From the NCBI GenBank assembly GCA_023375785.1, contig SZWC01002445.1:156703-220702 (forward strand): DNA of 64,000 nt, in the 5' to 3' direction. This document shows positions 47,801-59,534 of the stretch, piece after piece. Made by a program: the position numbers and the translations under genes. This stretch comes from Penium margaritaceum (Eukaryota > Streptophyta > Zygnematophyceae > Desmidiales > Peniaceae). The notes beneath the pieces are model-generated. The model saw only the letters and a list, made by a program, of their open reading frames with translations. It was not told the origin of the DNA and did no database searches. Each line of letters opens with the position of its first letter. Positions within the stretch are counted from its first letter, which is position 1.

Positions 47801-49432
47801 GGGGGCGTTGGCACACGAGACACACACCAGTCCCACAGCGGTTGCAGTGCATGAGCAGAGTCGGCCGGCTGCTCTTTTAGAGGTTGAAGCATTCTTGAGA
47901 GCAGCAAAAATTGCAGGCTGGGAGAGATGTCACTGGGACAAGTGCTGCAGTAGAAACAACAGGCTCCATCGTGTCATCTATGCTACCTGATGACGAGCTT
48001 CGGCGTGAGGATTTGCCCATGTTCCCAGAATCTACGGGTTCCCGTACACACGACGGAGTAGCAACATACATGTCGGAGTGAGACGGTGGTCCTAACTCCA
48101 TTACCGAGCAGGTAGCAGCGACCAGCCTTCCCGGGGAGACGAGGCATGAGCGCCATCTGCGCTTGCTGGTCGCCTTGACGGGCACTGTCAAGCTTGAGTC
48201 CTACACACCTGTGTTCACTATGGCGGCAGTGGAGGAGAGTGGAGCAGATCCGTACATGCGGCTGGAGTCACTTCGTCAGTAGGAGCTAAGTTCTGGCCTC
48301 TTGTGTTCAATTCTTGGTGACCCTGCTAATCACATCAACGCTGAGAGTGGCGGTACCTGCCTGGATGAAACTTCCACATGATCCATGGACTTTGACTCCT
48401 CCTTCTCCTTCTCTCTTGGCATGCGACCGCTCATTCCTCCTTGTATGATAGACACGAGCTGTGCTGTAGATGAAACACCTGTAGTTGCATCTGATGTTCC
48501 AGCGTCTCACCACATTGCAGCTTTGGTTGACCCACAGGAGGATGCAACAGCACCGGCTCCATCGTCTTCAGCAACAGAGATGCACATGGAGCTATACTCG
48601 TGAGTGATAGAGTCTACATGTGCAGCATCCAGTGAGGCATAGTTTATCCTATGCGAGTTAGACATGGGCCACCTCCACATGTCCGAGGCAGATTCTGCTG
48701 ACCTGCAAAAGCGTGTAGTGATATTGCAGCGGGAGGTGATGGCAGCGCGTGAGCGATTGTCAGAGGAGGGGAGCACCAGTACTATCAGCATGAGCTTTCC
48801 ACTACCATGATCTCGCACACCCATACCCAGAGAGGATCATGTAGCAGCTCCAAGCATGACGTTCTATGGAGACACTACCACAGGAGAGCTGAGTGTGCCT
48901 TCAGTTTCCGCCTTCATTGTTCATGTCGACTCCATCATCACTCCTCCTTTTGCTGCTGACATCACGCACCTTCGTCCGCCCGACTCAGCAGCTCCATCGT
49001 CACCTTTGTTCATCCGGTTTGTCGCTCCAGCCCTCCTCTTTTGGCGGTACACTCTTGTGCCTCAGGGTGCTCTATCCCCCCTCGGAGGCGAGCTCCGCCA
49101 CTTCATCCACACTTACGTGCTACACGCTCATTCCCTTTCCTCAGGTGTACACAGATGCATCGTGGCAGAGTGGAGAGAGGAGAGACTATGAGTTAGGACC
49201 TTTGACAATCACACGAGGATTGGTACACTCCAGGTGGTGTAGGAGCGACATGAGGAGTCATAGCTCGAGACACCACTTCATCTTTGAGGGTGCAAGCAGA
49301 CTCGTCCTTGACAGGGGGAGTTATCTTTCTGTGATGGGAGACCACGTGATTTATCACCGAGAGTCTGTTCATGTACAGTATCAGCATCTCCATTGAGGAC
49401 TTTGCCGCCAGGTTCATCTCCCCAGGGGGGAG
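44898..49432 (+). mobile_element. Element E internal region 2
   Basis: A CAG/GTAG-rich leader (about 44900-45620), a GC palindrome cluster (45655-45815), then coding-like text. The latter has a zinc knuckle CYYCGDGRHGWHRC (about 46712-46755), an LRHMVQQLFD helix (about 46888-46918) followed by a serine/proline-rich stretch, and a short coiled-coil-like segment near 48660-48760 (core ADLQKRVVILQREVMAARERL). No reverse transcriptase, protease or integrase signature was found in any frame. Homologous to region 1. Many breaks. The knuckle suggests a Gag-derived, particle-binding element without its own enzymes. Confidence 0.5.
45655..45815. repeat. GC-rich palindrome cluster
   Basis: Repeated GGGGCCCC, CTCGAGG, GGGCCC and CCGAGGGG words pack about 160 bp with overlapping inverted repeats. 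No coding motif is recognised. Confidence 0.7.
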
Positions 49433-49969
49433 TGTTGTGTGGCCCTCGAATTGACACGACGTCATGGGAGATCCATGGCGAGGGGTCCATGATCTGCTAT
49501 GAGCATACTACAGCAGCCGGAATGTGGCTCATGCCACATGCCTGTAGAGCTACATGTCGATAGAAGCACTCTGTTGGTCAAGACCCGGACACTTGGTGGG
49601 TTGTACCGGTGTCACAAAGAGATCATGTGATCATGTGTCTTGGTGTGCGGTTGTAATGCCTGTGGTATATGCATGCAAGCTTGATTGCTCATGGTGGTCG
49701 AGACCCGGACACGTGGTGACTTGCGCCCGTGTTACGAGGAGATCCCCCCATGATCTTGTGTGTTGGTTGATGATGCTATTGTGACCGGCACATGGACACC
49801 TGTTGGATTGCTCATAGCAGTCAAGACCCAGACACTGGTACCGCCAGTGTCACAAGGAGACCCTCTTGTCCTCTGACATGTGTATGATGTGTATTACTCC
49901 TCTCATGGTCGAGACCCAAACACTTAGTGGGATGTGCCAGTGTCTAGGGAGACCTTAGATGGGTAGCAG

Positions 49970-50016
<47 letters not shown>

Positions 50017-50311
50017 NNNNNNNNNNNNNNNNNNNNNNNNNNNNNNNNNNNNNNNNNNNNNNNNNNNNNNNNNNNNNNNNNNNNNNNNNNNNNNNNNNNN
50101 NNNNNNNNNNNNNNNNNNNNNNNNNNNNNNNNNNNNNNNNNNNNNNNNNNNNNNNNNNNNNNNNNNNNNNNNNNNNNNNNNNNNNNNNNNNNNNNNNNNN
50201 NNNNNNNNNNNNNNNNNNNNNNNNNNNNNNNNNNNNNNNNNNNNNNNNNNNNNNNNNNNNNNNNNNNNNNNNNNNNNNNNNNNNNNNNNNNNNNNNNNNN
50301 NNNNNNNNNNN

Positions 50312-50369
<58 letters not shown>

Positions 50370-50521
50370 TATATTCAATTTGAGCTTCCTAACAATCTTT
50401 ACTTGTCCCTACCCAGACCCTTGCAAATTTGTGCATGACTAGTGAGTGTCATCACACAGTGACTCAGCGCAGACGCTAAGTTAAGTGGCAAGCGGTTAGG
50501 AAGGTTACAGGAAGTTTCTCA
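49433..50521 (+). repeat. Element E last LTR (contains a gap)
   Basis: Starts TGTTGTGTGG after the polypurine tract at 49422-49432 and ends GTTTCTCA. It holds four hairpin units (49575-49624, 49696-49744, 49818-49862, 49907-49954), a GT run (49971-50014), a 295-N gap, a CT run (50312-50364) and a 3' end homologous to the first LTR. Its start differs from the first LTR, so the two have diverged or rearranged. Confidence 0.6.
50017..50311. other. Assembly gap, 295 N
   Basis: The gap lies between a GT run and a CT run; simple-sequence flanks probably caused the break. Confidence 0.99.
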
Positions 50522-50526
50522 CATGG

Positions 50527-53500
50527 TTCTTGTATGGAATGCCTAATCCCATTCCATTTCTCATTTCATCTTACAAGGGAAATAGAAGCCACTCCCACAA
50601 CATCGTGCCTTATGAGTGATTGCTTCTCTCAAGCTTATACCACAATCATGGGCTCGAACCCAGATTTCGCAAAAGAAAATCCTTACATGTTTTGTTAACA
50701 AGAGCCACAAATGTGTGGGCCTCACGGCTCCGCCGCATATCCTTTCTTATGGGATCTCCTTTTGTCCTCCTGCCATGCTCATTTATGCCTCCTTTCTAGA
50801 AAAAACCTCACCCCATCGTCCGAAGGGGGTTGGTAAGAGATATAGCCCTTGGAAAATTTTCATTGTCACTCTCTCTACAGTAGGTTCAAACACATACCAT
50901 TAGATCTTCATATTCCAACACAATGTTCACCATGTTGCACTGCTCCATTCCTAATTCCAATCGTACGCCCATTACAAAGAGCGACCATCATGGCCCCTCT
51001 CGTTCCTTTCAATAGAATGAAACTATTGAGCATTACTTCTTTCTCTCTAGAAGATTCTACCCCTTTCCAAACGCCTTTAGTGCATACATCACCAATTCTT
51101 CCCTGATCTCTCTTTCAATTCAATCGGATCTTTTATTGGCACTGTTGAGCTAATTTCTCACAACACGGCCCAGTTCGTCGTCCAATCTACATCTTTCCAT
51201 CTTATATGGCACAAACGATAGGCACGACCATCATTGTCTCCAGCAAACTTTCCTCTTTATCTCCAAAACCATAAGTGTATGATATCTTTTATCCTCACAG
51301 CCAAGTGAGGCAAGAAACTCAGAATGCATCTTGTGTCATTCAAAGACCACGTTTTTTTGCCCAATCAACATGTGCATTTTTTTTATCGGAAAACATCTTT
51401 CCCTCTATAAAATACCGTATTTGTTCACTATCTGGAGGAAAAATCAGAAATTGAATTAGCTTCCACCATTATAACATCCAACGAAATTGGGGATTAATCC
51501 GCAGGTTTGTTTCTGTGCTGAGGTAGTCCACCCTGCTTAAGTTGGTCAAAACCAGAAGCTGAAACAAAATCCGTGGAGCCAAGTGGCGGTTCAATGCATC
51601 CGTTGCATAATTTCTTACGAAGCAAATAACCTTGTCGAGTCAAGATGGATTGCTGTCGCGGCACGTGGATCTACTGTCGTGCAAGCCAGGCCTCATTCGT
51701 TTTTATGGTTCGTTTTATGCAGATTGCTGACGCTTCTTTTTCATCTCCCGATGGTCGATTTTCTCTTCAATTTTCAATTTCCGTTTCCTGTTCGGAGATA
51801 GAAATGGCCTTTTCAATCTCAACCATTTCAGTGGGGGTGTACCGTGTGAGCTATCTCAATTTCTAAAAGTGGAAATGAAGCCAATGAAACATATATATAC
51901 AAAAGTGCAAAAAACATCATCTCGGTTTTTCGAAGCAAGAAGATTTTCATAGGTCAATGAAAATATTTATGATTCAAATGAGTGACGTATGGTCAACATC
52001 TTCTGCTCTATATAATTTTTAACCTAGAAAGCAGTTTGGGATACATGAGCAACCAATGGGGTTGTACGAGAAGCTTCTAGAGTTGCCACGTCACTAGACT
52101 ACGACAGATTTTATAGTTAAGGCAGCTCTTACAGTGCCAAAAGGCCCAACAAATGCATCCAAGGCCATTCAACAGGATTCTTCAAAACAATTGTTACGGT
52201 TTTCTCCGAATGCATAATCTGATTCATGCATTCGCATTTGATTCATTGATCCTCTTGAACTCATGCTTTTGAACATAATACCTTTGATGCATAGACATAC
52301 TACGGTCCTCTATTGGTTCTTGACAATAACGTATAGACTACCAATCTTGACGTATGTACTTCCTTTTTGGTCAACACACCCATGCATCGTTCAAAAGTGG
52401 TCTTTTCTCATGGACCCATCAAAATGACATCAAGTAACAAACTTTTCAATCAACATCTATGCGTGCGGCATCTTTGCCTCCTCTCCTTACCATTAGGATG
52501 GTCGTGGCAAGCAATTACTCCTTTTCATTGAGACAAGGAACCCGATGCGTATAGTGCAAACACGACCATTTGCACAAAAATAATAGTTAAAACAATCACA
52601 ATGGAGCTATGGAAGCACCTCATGTGCCAATAGTATTTTTTTCTACATTACCACGAGCTACAAGATGAGTAATGTGGGCCACCTATGGCTTTCCTAGGCA
52701 GTTAGCCAAGGTCGTGCACATCTCTACATGGTTGAATATGGCTACTGAAAACCGTGTGCACTTAGACAGGGTCGTTCTTAGGTATCCAGAGTTGTGTGCG
52801 GCTAGGTAGGTCTGTGTTTGGCTAATGTAAGCCATGTATGTCCGACAAGGGTTGGTTTTGAAAAGTCAAACCCGTGTACAAAAGGCCAAAGCTATTTGCA
52901 CGATGTAAGGGGCTTTGGAAGGGCAAGTAAGGGCAAGCGTGGAATAATAAGGGACACTCGTTTGCCAAAGCAGGTTAGAGTAGATAGTGGCCTTGGGAGA
53001 GCAACCACTACCCACCCACGTCCACCAAGGATCTTGATGAAGTAGCTTGAGGTTGCCTTTGACCTCCAAGGTTATGGATGGGTAATAAGATGCACAATGC
53101 AACATTTTAGCATATCAAAAAGCATTCCAAGTGGAAAATGAAACCTCCTTTGGTCGCAAATAAACTTCGTAGAGTCAGAAAAAACTTTTCCTTGACCAAT
53201 AAGGGTTAAGGACAGGCACCCTGAGCATGCCTAAAACTGCAAAAGGCCAAGGATGTGGATTGCTTAAGTGTTTCAACCCCCAAGGAGAGTCAGTAGCAAG
53301 ATAAAGGCAGCTTCCAATCTTCATGGGTGGCATACAAGAAGTCAAGGATAAGGAGAGGTTGCTCAAGGTTACATTATGTCCAGCTAGTCGTAGAAAAGAC
53401 CACCCACAAGCATATAGGAACCACCCAAAGATAATACATAGGTAACAAGGGGCGGGTGCAACTTCACCGAGACCAACATGACCACAAAAAAAATACTTAT

Positions 53501-56500
53501 AACATCGCAAGGTTGTGCACACACTCTTAGCATTGTGCACGATTTCTTAAGTGACCCCATACATACCGCTCAAACCGTGCACTAATGGCCATGATAATAA
53601 CTGAACCCACATGCAAGTAGTTTTAGTTTCGTGCAAGTTGTTTTGTCCGCTTCAAGCAAGGTAAGCTCTGTGCAAGTAAGCGCGGATGCGTGCAAGATGG
53701 CTAGACGGTCCAAGGAATTTGTGTCATATGCATGTATTTTTTTCCACGTGTAAGTAAGTTAGGCTATTGCCATTTATTTGACATGTGTGCTCCCATCATA
53801 GGAGATTTCAAATGTCAACCATGGCCATGAAAAGGATTGTGCCATGGGCATGCTGATGATGCAACATTTGATTTGTCTACAACTCACGCATACGTATACT
53901 AAGAAAGAAGCCATTTAAAAGCTATCAATACAACCATGAAATCATGTTATTATTTCTCATGACATGACTATTTTGGGTGCTTTACTTCTAAAACAAGCAC
54001 CTAAGACTAGATTTGCAAAGGGTGCATGCCATAATAACTGCTCTGGGGATATGATGAGCTATAACATCTTGATGGATTCAAGTGCAAAGGGAAAATTAAT
54101 CCATGGCATGTCCTTTAGTACAAGTTACCACATGGACGTCGATAGTGCCCTTAGACATCATCACCTTTGGTGAGATGAAAGAGTATCAAAATCTCTGTAC
54201 AAGAAAACCATTTATGTAGAGCATAAGAAAGAAAGATACGTGTGCAAATCTAACAAGGCACATGAGGTCATATGACTCATCCCGTTCTACATTTTCTCTT
54301 ATAAACAGTTTATACATTCATGATAAGAATCAATGTAACAAGTGCATCAAGTTGCAATTACAAGAATTCACAAGATCTAGATGTTTTCGCATCAAGTATG
54401 TACTCCTTTTGGATTGTTTTTGGGACAACAATGTGCACATGATGAGGCGTCTTTCCAAACGTTTTATGCTTAAGGTATAATTTGGTCACATAAAAACAGC
54501 ACCACGAAAAAAACAATCATCACGATGGAGTTAATTGCATGACAAGCACGTGCCTAAAATGAAGAAACGTGCTTTTGAGTAATGTGTTTCAATCTACCAA
54601 ACCATTTTTCTCACATGTATTGAACTCTATAAATGGGAAAAATGAATTTAAAGTATCAGATCATTGTGAAAAAAAATAGAATTTCACTCCATATTGAGCC
54701 ATTTTACTTCTCATGATTTCTCCTCAATGCCTTCCGTGACTAAGGTTTGACCTTGAGGTTTTGGTGACGTTCGCATAAACTCTTGGTTAATAACTTTAAT
54801 ACTTTGTTGATTAATGATTGAATTTTTTAAATGGAATCCACTATTTGGCTTCAAGGATCCAAGGGAAAGAAATGCGGGTTCAACCTCTTTCTTCATGAAG
54901 AATGTATCAAAGCATGTTCTTTTAGCTGGACACATGACCTCGGTAAAGAATGGGGATAAAACAATGCACATTGATCTATGACCTTATGATTTGCTACTCC
55001 TTATACCGTTTACATGCCATGTCTTTTGTTTTGGTTGTGAACGTTTTGGCCTCAAGGGTATGAACGCCTTAAAGATAATGCAGATTGTATTCCTTTAAAC
55101 TATGGAAAACATGTGTTATATGTGCATCAAGCACTCACTTGAAAAAAAACTCCCCATAACGATTATGAGCAACTTGCTCATAGATGAAATGAACATTTCA
55201 ACCTGACCTCCGGGCCTCATTTTTGTACTAGAGAAAAATATGTAGGATCCTCCATGGATTTTCAACAAATCATCATGAAATTTTTTAAACATGATTACAC
55301 AAACACATAAGCATTTCATTTTATGGATAAAAGCTACTTTTCATCTAAAAATGCTAGTTACATATGTTCGCACGACCAGTTTCCAAATGATTAAAAACTA
55401 TGGGTACCAAAGTAGGAGACATTCGCCATGGATTGGAGTTCAATTTATTTTTTCTACACTTAAGCAATGTGTTTATTGATGCATGCTTGTGCCAAAATGT
55501 CTGTGGTATCATTGGTGACATGAATCAACCATATTCTCAAGCCCACATCATTAAAGCACAACACTTTAAATGGGATGATTATTAAAACCTCATCATTCCT
55601 TGACATTCATTTACTAGGTACATCAACAACTAGCATGATGTGCTCATACGATGCACTTGTTCCAATGTGATTGTGTTGGTGCCATTTCTTCTTGCCCAAA
55701 TGTGGAACATGTTTAGGAATGGTTTCTGATGTTCTACAACGTGCTTTAAAAAGAATCTCATAAGTTTGGATCGATTGGCATGTCTTTTTTCCTCCAAATG
55801 TTCCTCACCAAGAGACACGTGAGTGATTCATGTGTGGATCCATGCACATGGAAGTGATGCAATGGTTGACTAAAAAAATCAAATGTTTTTCTTGAGTGAC
55901 CGTGCTTGCTTTGTGTATAGTGTGTACCACTCTAGCACACACCTTGAAGAGGAACTTGGACTATGAGTCTGAATCAGTAAACATGTGACTCACACGTAAA
56001 AGAAAGGACACTTGGCTATTGTATCAGGATCCTCTCTCTAAGAAGGTAGGGGTTGGATCAAAGGAGAAGTTGTGTTTATTGGTTTGATGGATTCGATCAT
56101 TGAAGCATCTTAAAGGATTCCTTAATGAATGTGGGAAATAACCATAGATGGGAGTACATGGTTTACACATGATCAAAAGAATGGATGCTATCTTTAATAC
56201 TGGATAACACATTGATCACGATGGAATGCTTTACTACTTCTCCACAATGAAATGCCTGATTTGAAGAATAGGATTATGTCATAACCCATCTGGTACCATG
56301 ATTAATGATAATGATTTATGTGAAACCTCTTGCTAGTTTTCCAATATGCACAATTTGAAGCACATTTAAGACATGGAATTAAAACTATTTTTATGATGTC
56401 CATCATCGTGCTATATTGCAAGCCAAGTTGTAATGGATATGCAAACGTGGGTGGACATGTCTATTGCATTATGATGGCTTTGAGACATGCATACCCCGCG

Positions 56501-58930
56501 TACTTTACTTATATGAGGGTTAAGCATGCAAGGCAGAAGAGGAAGTATGTAACTATTTCTTTATGTCTAATAGGATGTTTGTTGAAGAAAATGTGAGGGC
56601 CTTTATGGAGTCATTGTTGTGGATGATGACAATATCGGTAATGTAAAAGTGACTCCAGTGATCATCCTTAAAACATCCTTATGAGAATGTACACCAAGCT
56701 TTCCCTTTCTATCAATGAAATTTATGTTACCTATGATACTCGCATTAAACAAGGGTTTTTGGTGTGGAATCAAGAGATGTTTTGCGTGTGAGACATTTGT
56801 ATATTTCATGATGGAGATGAAAACCTCACGACAAAAGTATGTATATGTATGAGAAATATCAGCTGAGACATTTTAAAGATCAGGTGTAACATTCACATGG
56901 AAAACAATGCACATTTTGCTTTGTATGTGACATATGGTGAAGACTCCTAGAATGTTTTGTGGAAACGAGCAATGTTTGACAAGTTAATATGGGAAAATTG
57001 AACAACCCATACCGTTGTGAATGAAGCTTTGTGATAGGACACTCACCATTACATAGAAATTTCCTGGCTGTGGCGGCCTTTGCAACATGAAAAGGCATAG
57101 AAATCCGTTGGAGGCCATGAGGCTAGACTATATGACATAATCATTTAGGATTTCTATCAAATCGTTACCCAATTCCTAGCAAAAGGATTGTAGTGCCTGT
57201 CCATCCCATATTTTTGAATTGATAACAACATGGTTACCCACTTTGTAGTGAGATGTTAATTTTTCTAACACTTCTTCATAGTTGAAAGTGAACAATATAT
57301 CCTACAGCTTAAGTTTATCTCTGGTACTAGTGGTAACCATGTGAATGGGGGCTTAGAATAGTATCCGTGCAGAAAGGGTATTTGATATGGTTTTCTACAT
57401 GATTTCTGGGTTGATGTTAGATGATACAATTGTGATAATGTTATTCTATTAGTGCAAAAACTTGGTGGGTAATTTGAGTGATGACAATACGTTCACGAAT
57501 GATTTATGATGTTGTGAATTATGGGAATACAAACATTGGCAAAAGTTGGGAATAAGGTGGTCTCCAAGAGCTACCAAGTAATTGGTCTTGTTGAGGTACT
57601 AGTTCAACGAATTGTGGGTCCTAGTATAATTGTTTCTTCTTTTTTTCAGTTTTTACAGATATGGGTTGCATGGGTGATGGCTCATTAAAAACAAGTGAAA
57701 ACTACGATGATATCAAAGAACATGGGATGAGGAAACCTCATTTTTAAACATACGTGTATGTAGAGAAATAACATCCTTCAACGTTTGTGATTATTATTCG
57801 ATCATTTTTTTTATCTTCATGATTTGTAAAGTCGTGGGTGTAAGTGGTATGATACAAGAAGTCATTATTCTATTCGGTTGGTCTTATATTTTGTGCTAGT
57901 GGTGTTTTTTTAGTGGAGCTTGTGGTATAGTTGCATTCCATTGACTTGTTTCTCCCATAGTTTTGTTGATGGGAGTGACACGTGTCTAAGAGGTCCTAGT
58001 TAAATTTGACTCAATGTGTGCAATCACACAATCCTAATAATGTTAAGATTGAAAATTTGTTATTTGTTAACAACTAAATTTGTTTGATCCGCTTCCACAA
58101 TCATTGTATTTGAGCTTTTTTCTCTATCTACTTATGTTTTATGGTGGATTTATTTAGGTTATTTAACTACATCATCTTAAAAAGAATAATGTTTATTCAT
58201 TTTAATTGACTAAACTTGCAAGATACGTGATGTAATTCAAATTGAGACAAGTTAACTTCCCCAATTATGTTCAAAGTTCCTCTTAACCGTACTCAATGTG
58301 TTTCCCACGTGACTTTGTTCACATCTTGATTTACACGGAAAGAAAAAGGATTGCCATTAACATGTCGTCATTGAATTTATACCATATTTCAAGTTGTATG
58401 ATAGCATTATCTCAACTCAAATGTCAGTTTCTATACCTCAAACATAATTTCTCATAATGATAGATTCTCACCTAAGCATGATTTTGGCTGTCATCATTTT
58501 AAAAATCACATGTACCACAAAAAACCACAAACATGACATGGATTCAATGATTTTCCATGTTGACTTAAGGTATAACGATGTTTCAACCCTAGAAGAATGA
58601 TTTCAAAACATTTTTCATGTAAATTCTAAGATAAGATTTGAGGCATGGAAACGACAATGATACATAAAAAAATGTGTTAAACAATGAGGTGTATCACATC
58701 ACTACCACTATCATGACAGCTCACTTCATTCTTTCATTTTGCAATTAAATGGAATGATAATGACACTGTAGAGTTCCGAAAAATGGAATGTAAAGGCGGA
58801 GAACGCAAATTTCTTGCATTTTCATGCTCATACATGCTTTGAATAACCTTGAAGAGATATCCATAAGTAGGGCTATTTTCTTTGAATAAAATAGCAGTGT
58901 ATAATAGCTTGTAAGTCATCCTTGACTTAT
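50527..58930. other. AT-rich stretch without a recognisable gene
   Basis: Base composition changes sharply to AT-rich after the catgg duplication. Open frames are short and scattered on both strands and none carries a motif I know. CG dinucleotides look scarce, and TG/CA-rich words such as CATG and ACATG are common, as in old methylated repeats. A run of GTGCAAG words occurs at 53600-53700. A possible tRNA-type SINE head on the minus strand lies near 50590-50730. Host noncoding DNA or thoroughly eroded transposons are both possible. Confidence 0.5.
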
Positions 58931-59520
58931 TCTACATAATGCACATGATATTTATAGGATAAGTTTGGCACTTGTTGTTATTTTGATAGGCATACACAAG
59001 TTTCAAAACCCACATGTGACCTATTCTTTGCTTCCTCGCCCCTGGCCCACTTCCCGACTTGGTTGCCGCTACTTTTTTCCATGCTCGGAGGGAATTCCTC
59101 ATGAAAGACCGGAATCCTTGGGGGTTAATACCCATTTTTTGGTCACTTCTTGAACTTGCCAGATTCCACTCATGGCGATTCTTGACGTTTCAAGACTACA
59201 AGGAAAGATCCCTCGTGCGACTTCCACAAACCCTGCAAACCTCCAATTTGATCTTGAAGCCCCTTGTTGAACCAACAATAGACTTCTTGAGGTGGGGAAT
59301 GAGAGGATGACGACGCGTTGCAGGACCAACTGAATGACCAAACGGCTCGACCAAACCTCATTCTGTCGCTCTCGTCATTTTTTGTACATTGTTCAGTTTC
59401 AACTTAGAACAACGAAGTATGCTTTCTAATTCTCATAAATACCGTACTGACCTAAATATTGTCAAAAATGGCAAACTTCGTTTCCAACATTGAACTACTT
59501 CTCTTCCGCTAGCATAACAA
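58931..59520 (+). repeat. Probable right part of the gypsy 5' LTR
   Basis: A primer site starts at 59521, directly after AGCATAACA, so the LTR should end near 59519. The left edge was not found and no 3' LTR lies in the window to confirm it. Confidence 0.4.
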
Positions 59521-59534
59521 TGCATATCAGAGCA
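59521..59534 (+). promoter_or_regulatory. Primer-binding site of the gypsy fossil
   Basis: TGCATATCAGAGCA differs from TGGTATCAGAGCA at two positions and sits just ahead of the Gag-like part. Confidence 0.6.

Larger units (their letters stand above)
34020..50521 (+). mobile_element. Element E complex: tandem LTR retroelement without visible pol
   Basis: A 16.5-kb complex, about 12.7 kb without hAT-2. Its outer left LTR begins at 34020 preceded by catgg (34015-34019), and its last LTR ends at 50521 followed by catgg (50522-50526). The ends of both outer LTRs are homologous (34577-34733 and 50365-50521). Between them lie internal region 1 (34746-43089, holding hAT-2), LTR-like DNA (43090-44168), a central LTR (44169-44880) with a polypurine tract before it and a primer site after it, and internal region 2 (44898-49432). 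The internal regions resemble each other, encode a zinc knuckle and coiled-coil-like text, and show no RT, integrase or RNase H. LTR words are shared with Copia-B, a possible source of enzymes. Old, many breaks; the layout is inferred. Confidence 0.6.

Noticed and set aside
49944-50442. Open frames made of CV, HT, LS or RE dipeptides
   Set aside because: They are translations of GT and CT dinucleotide runs and of the N gap.
58965-59361. Overlapping short frames on both strands near 59.1 kb as a host gene
   Set aside because: No motif is present, and the position suits the 5' LTR of the gypsy fossil, since a primer site follows at 59521.
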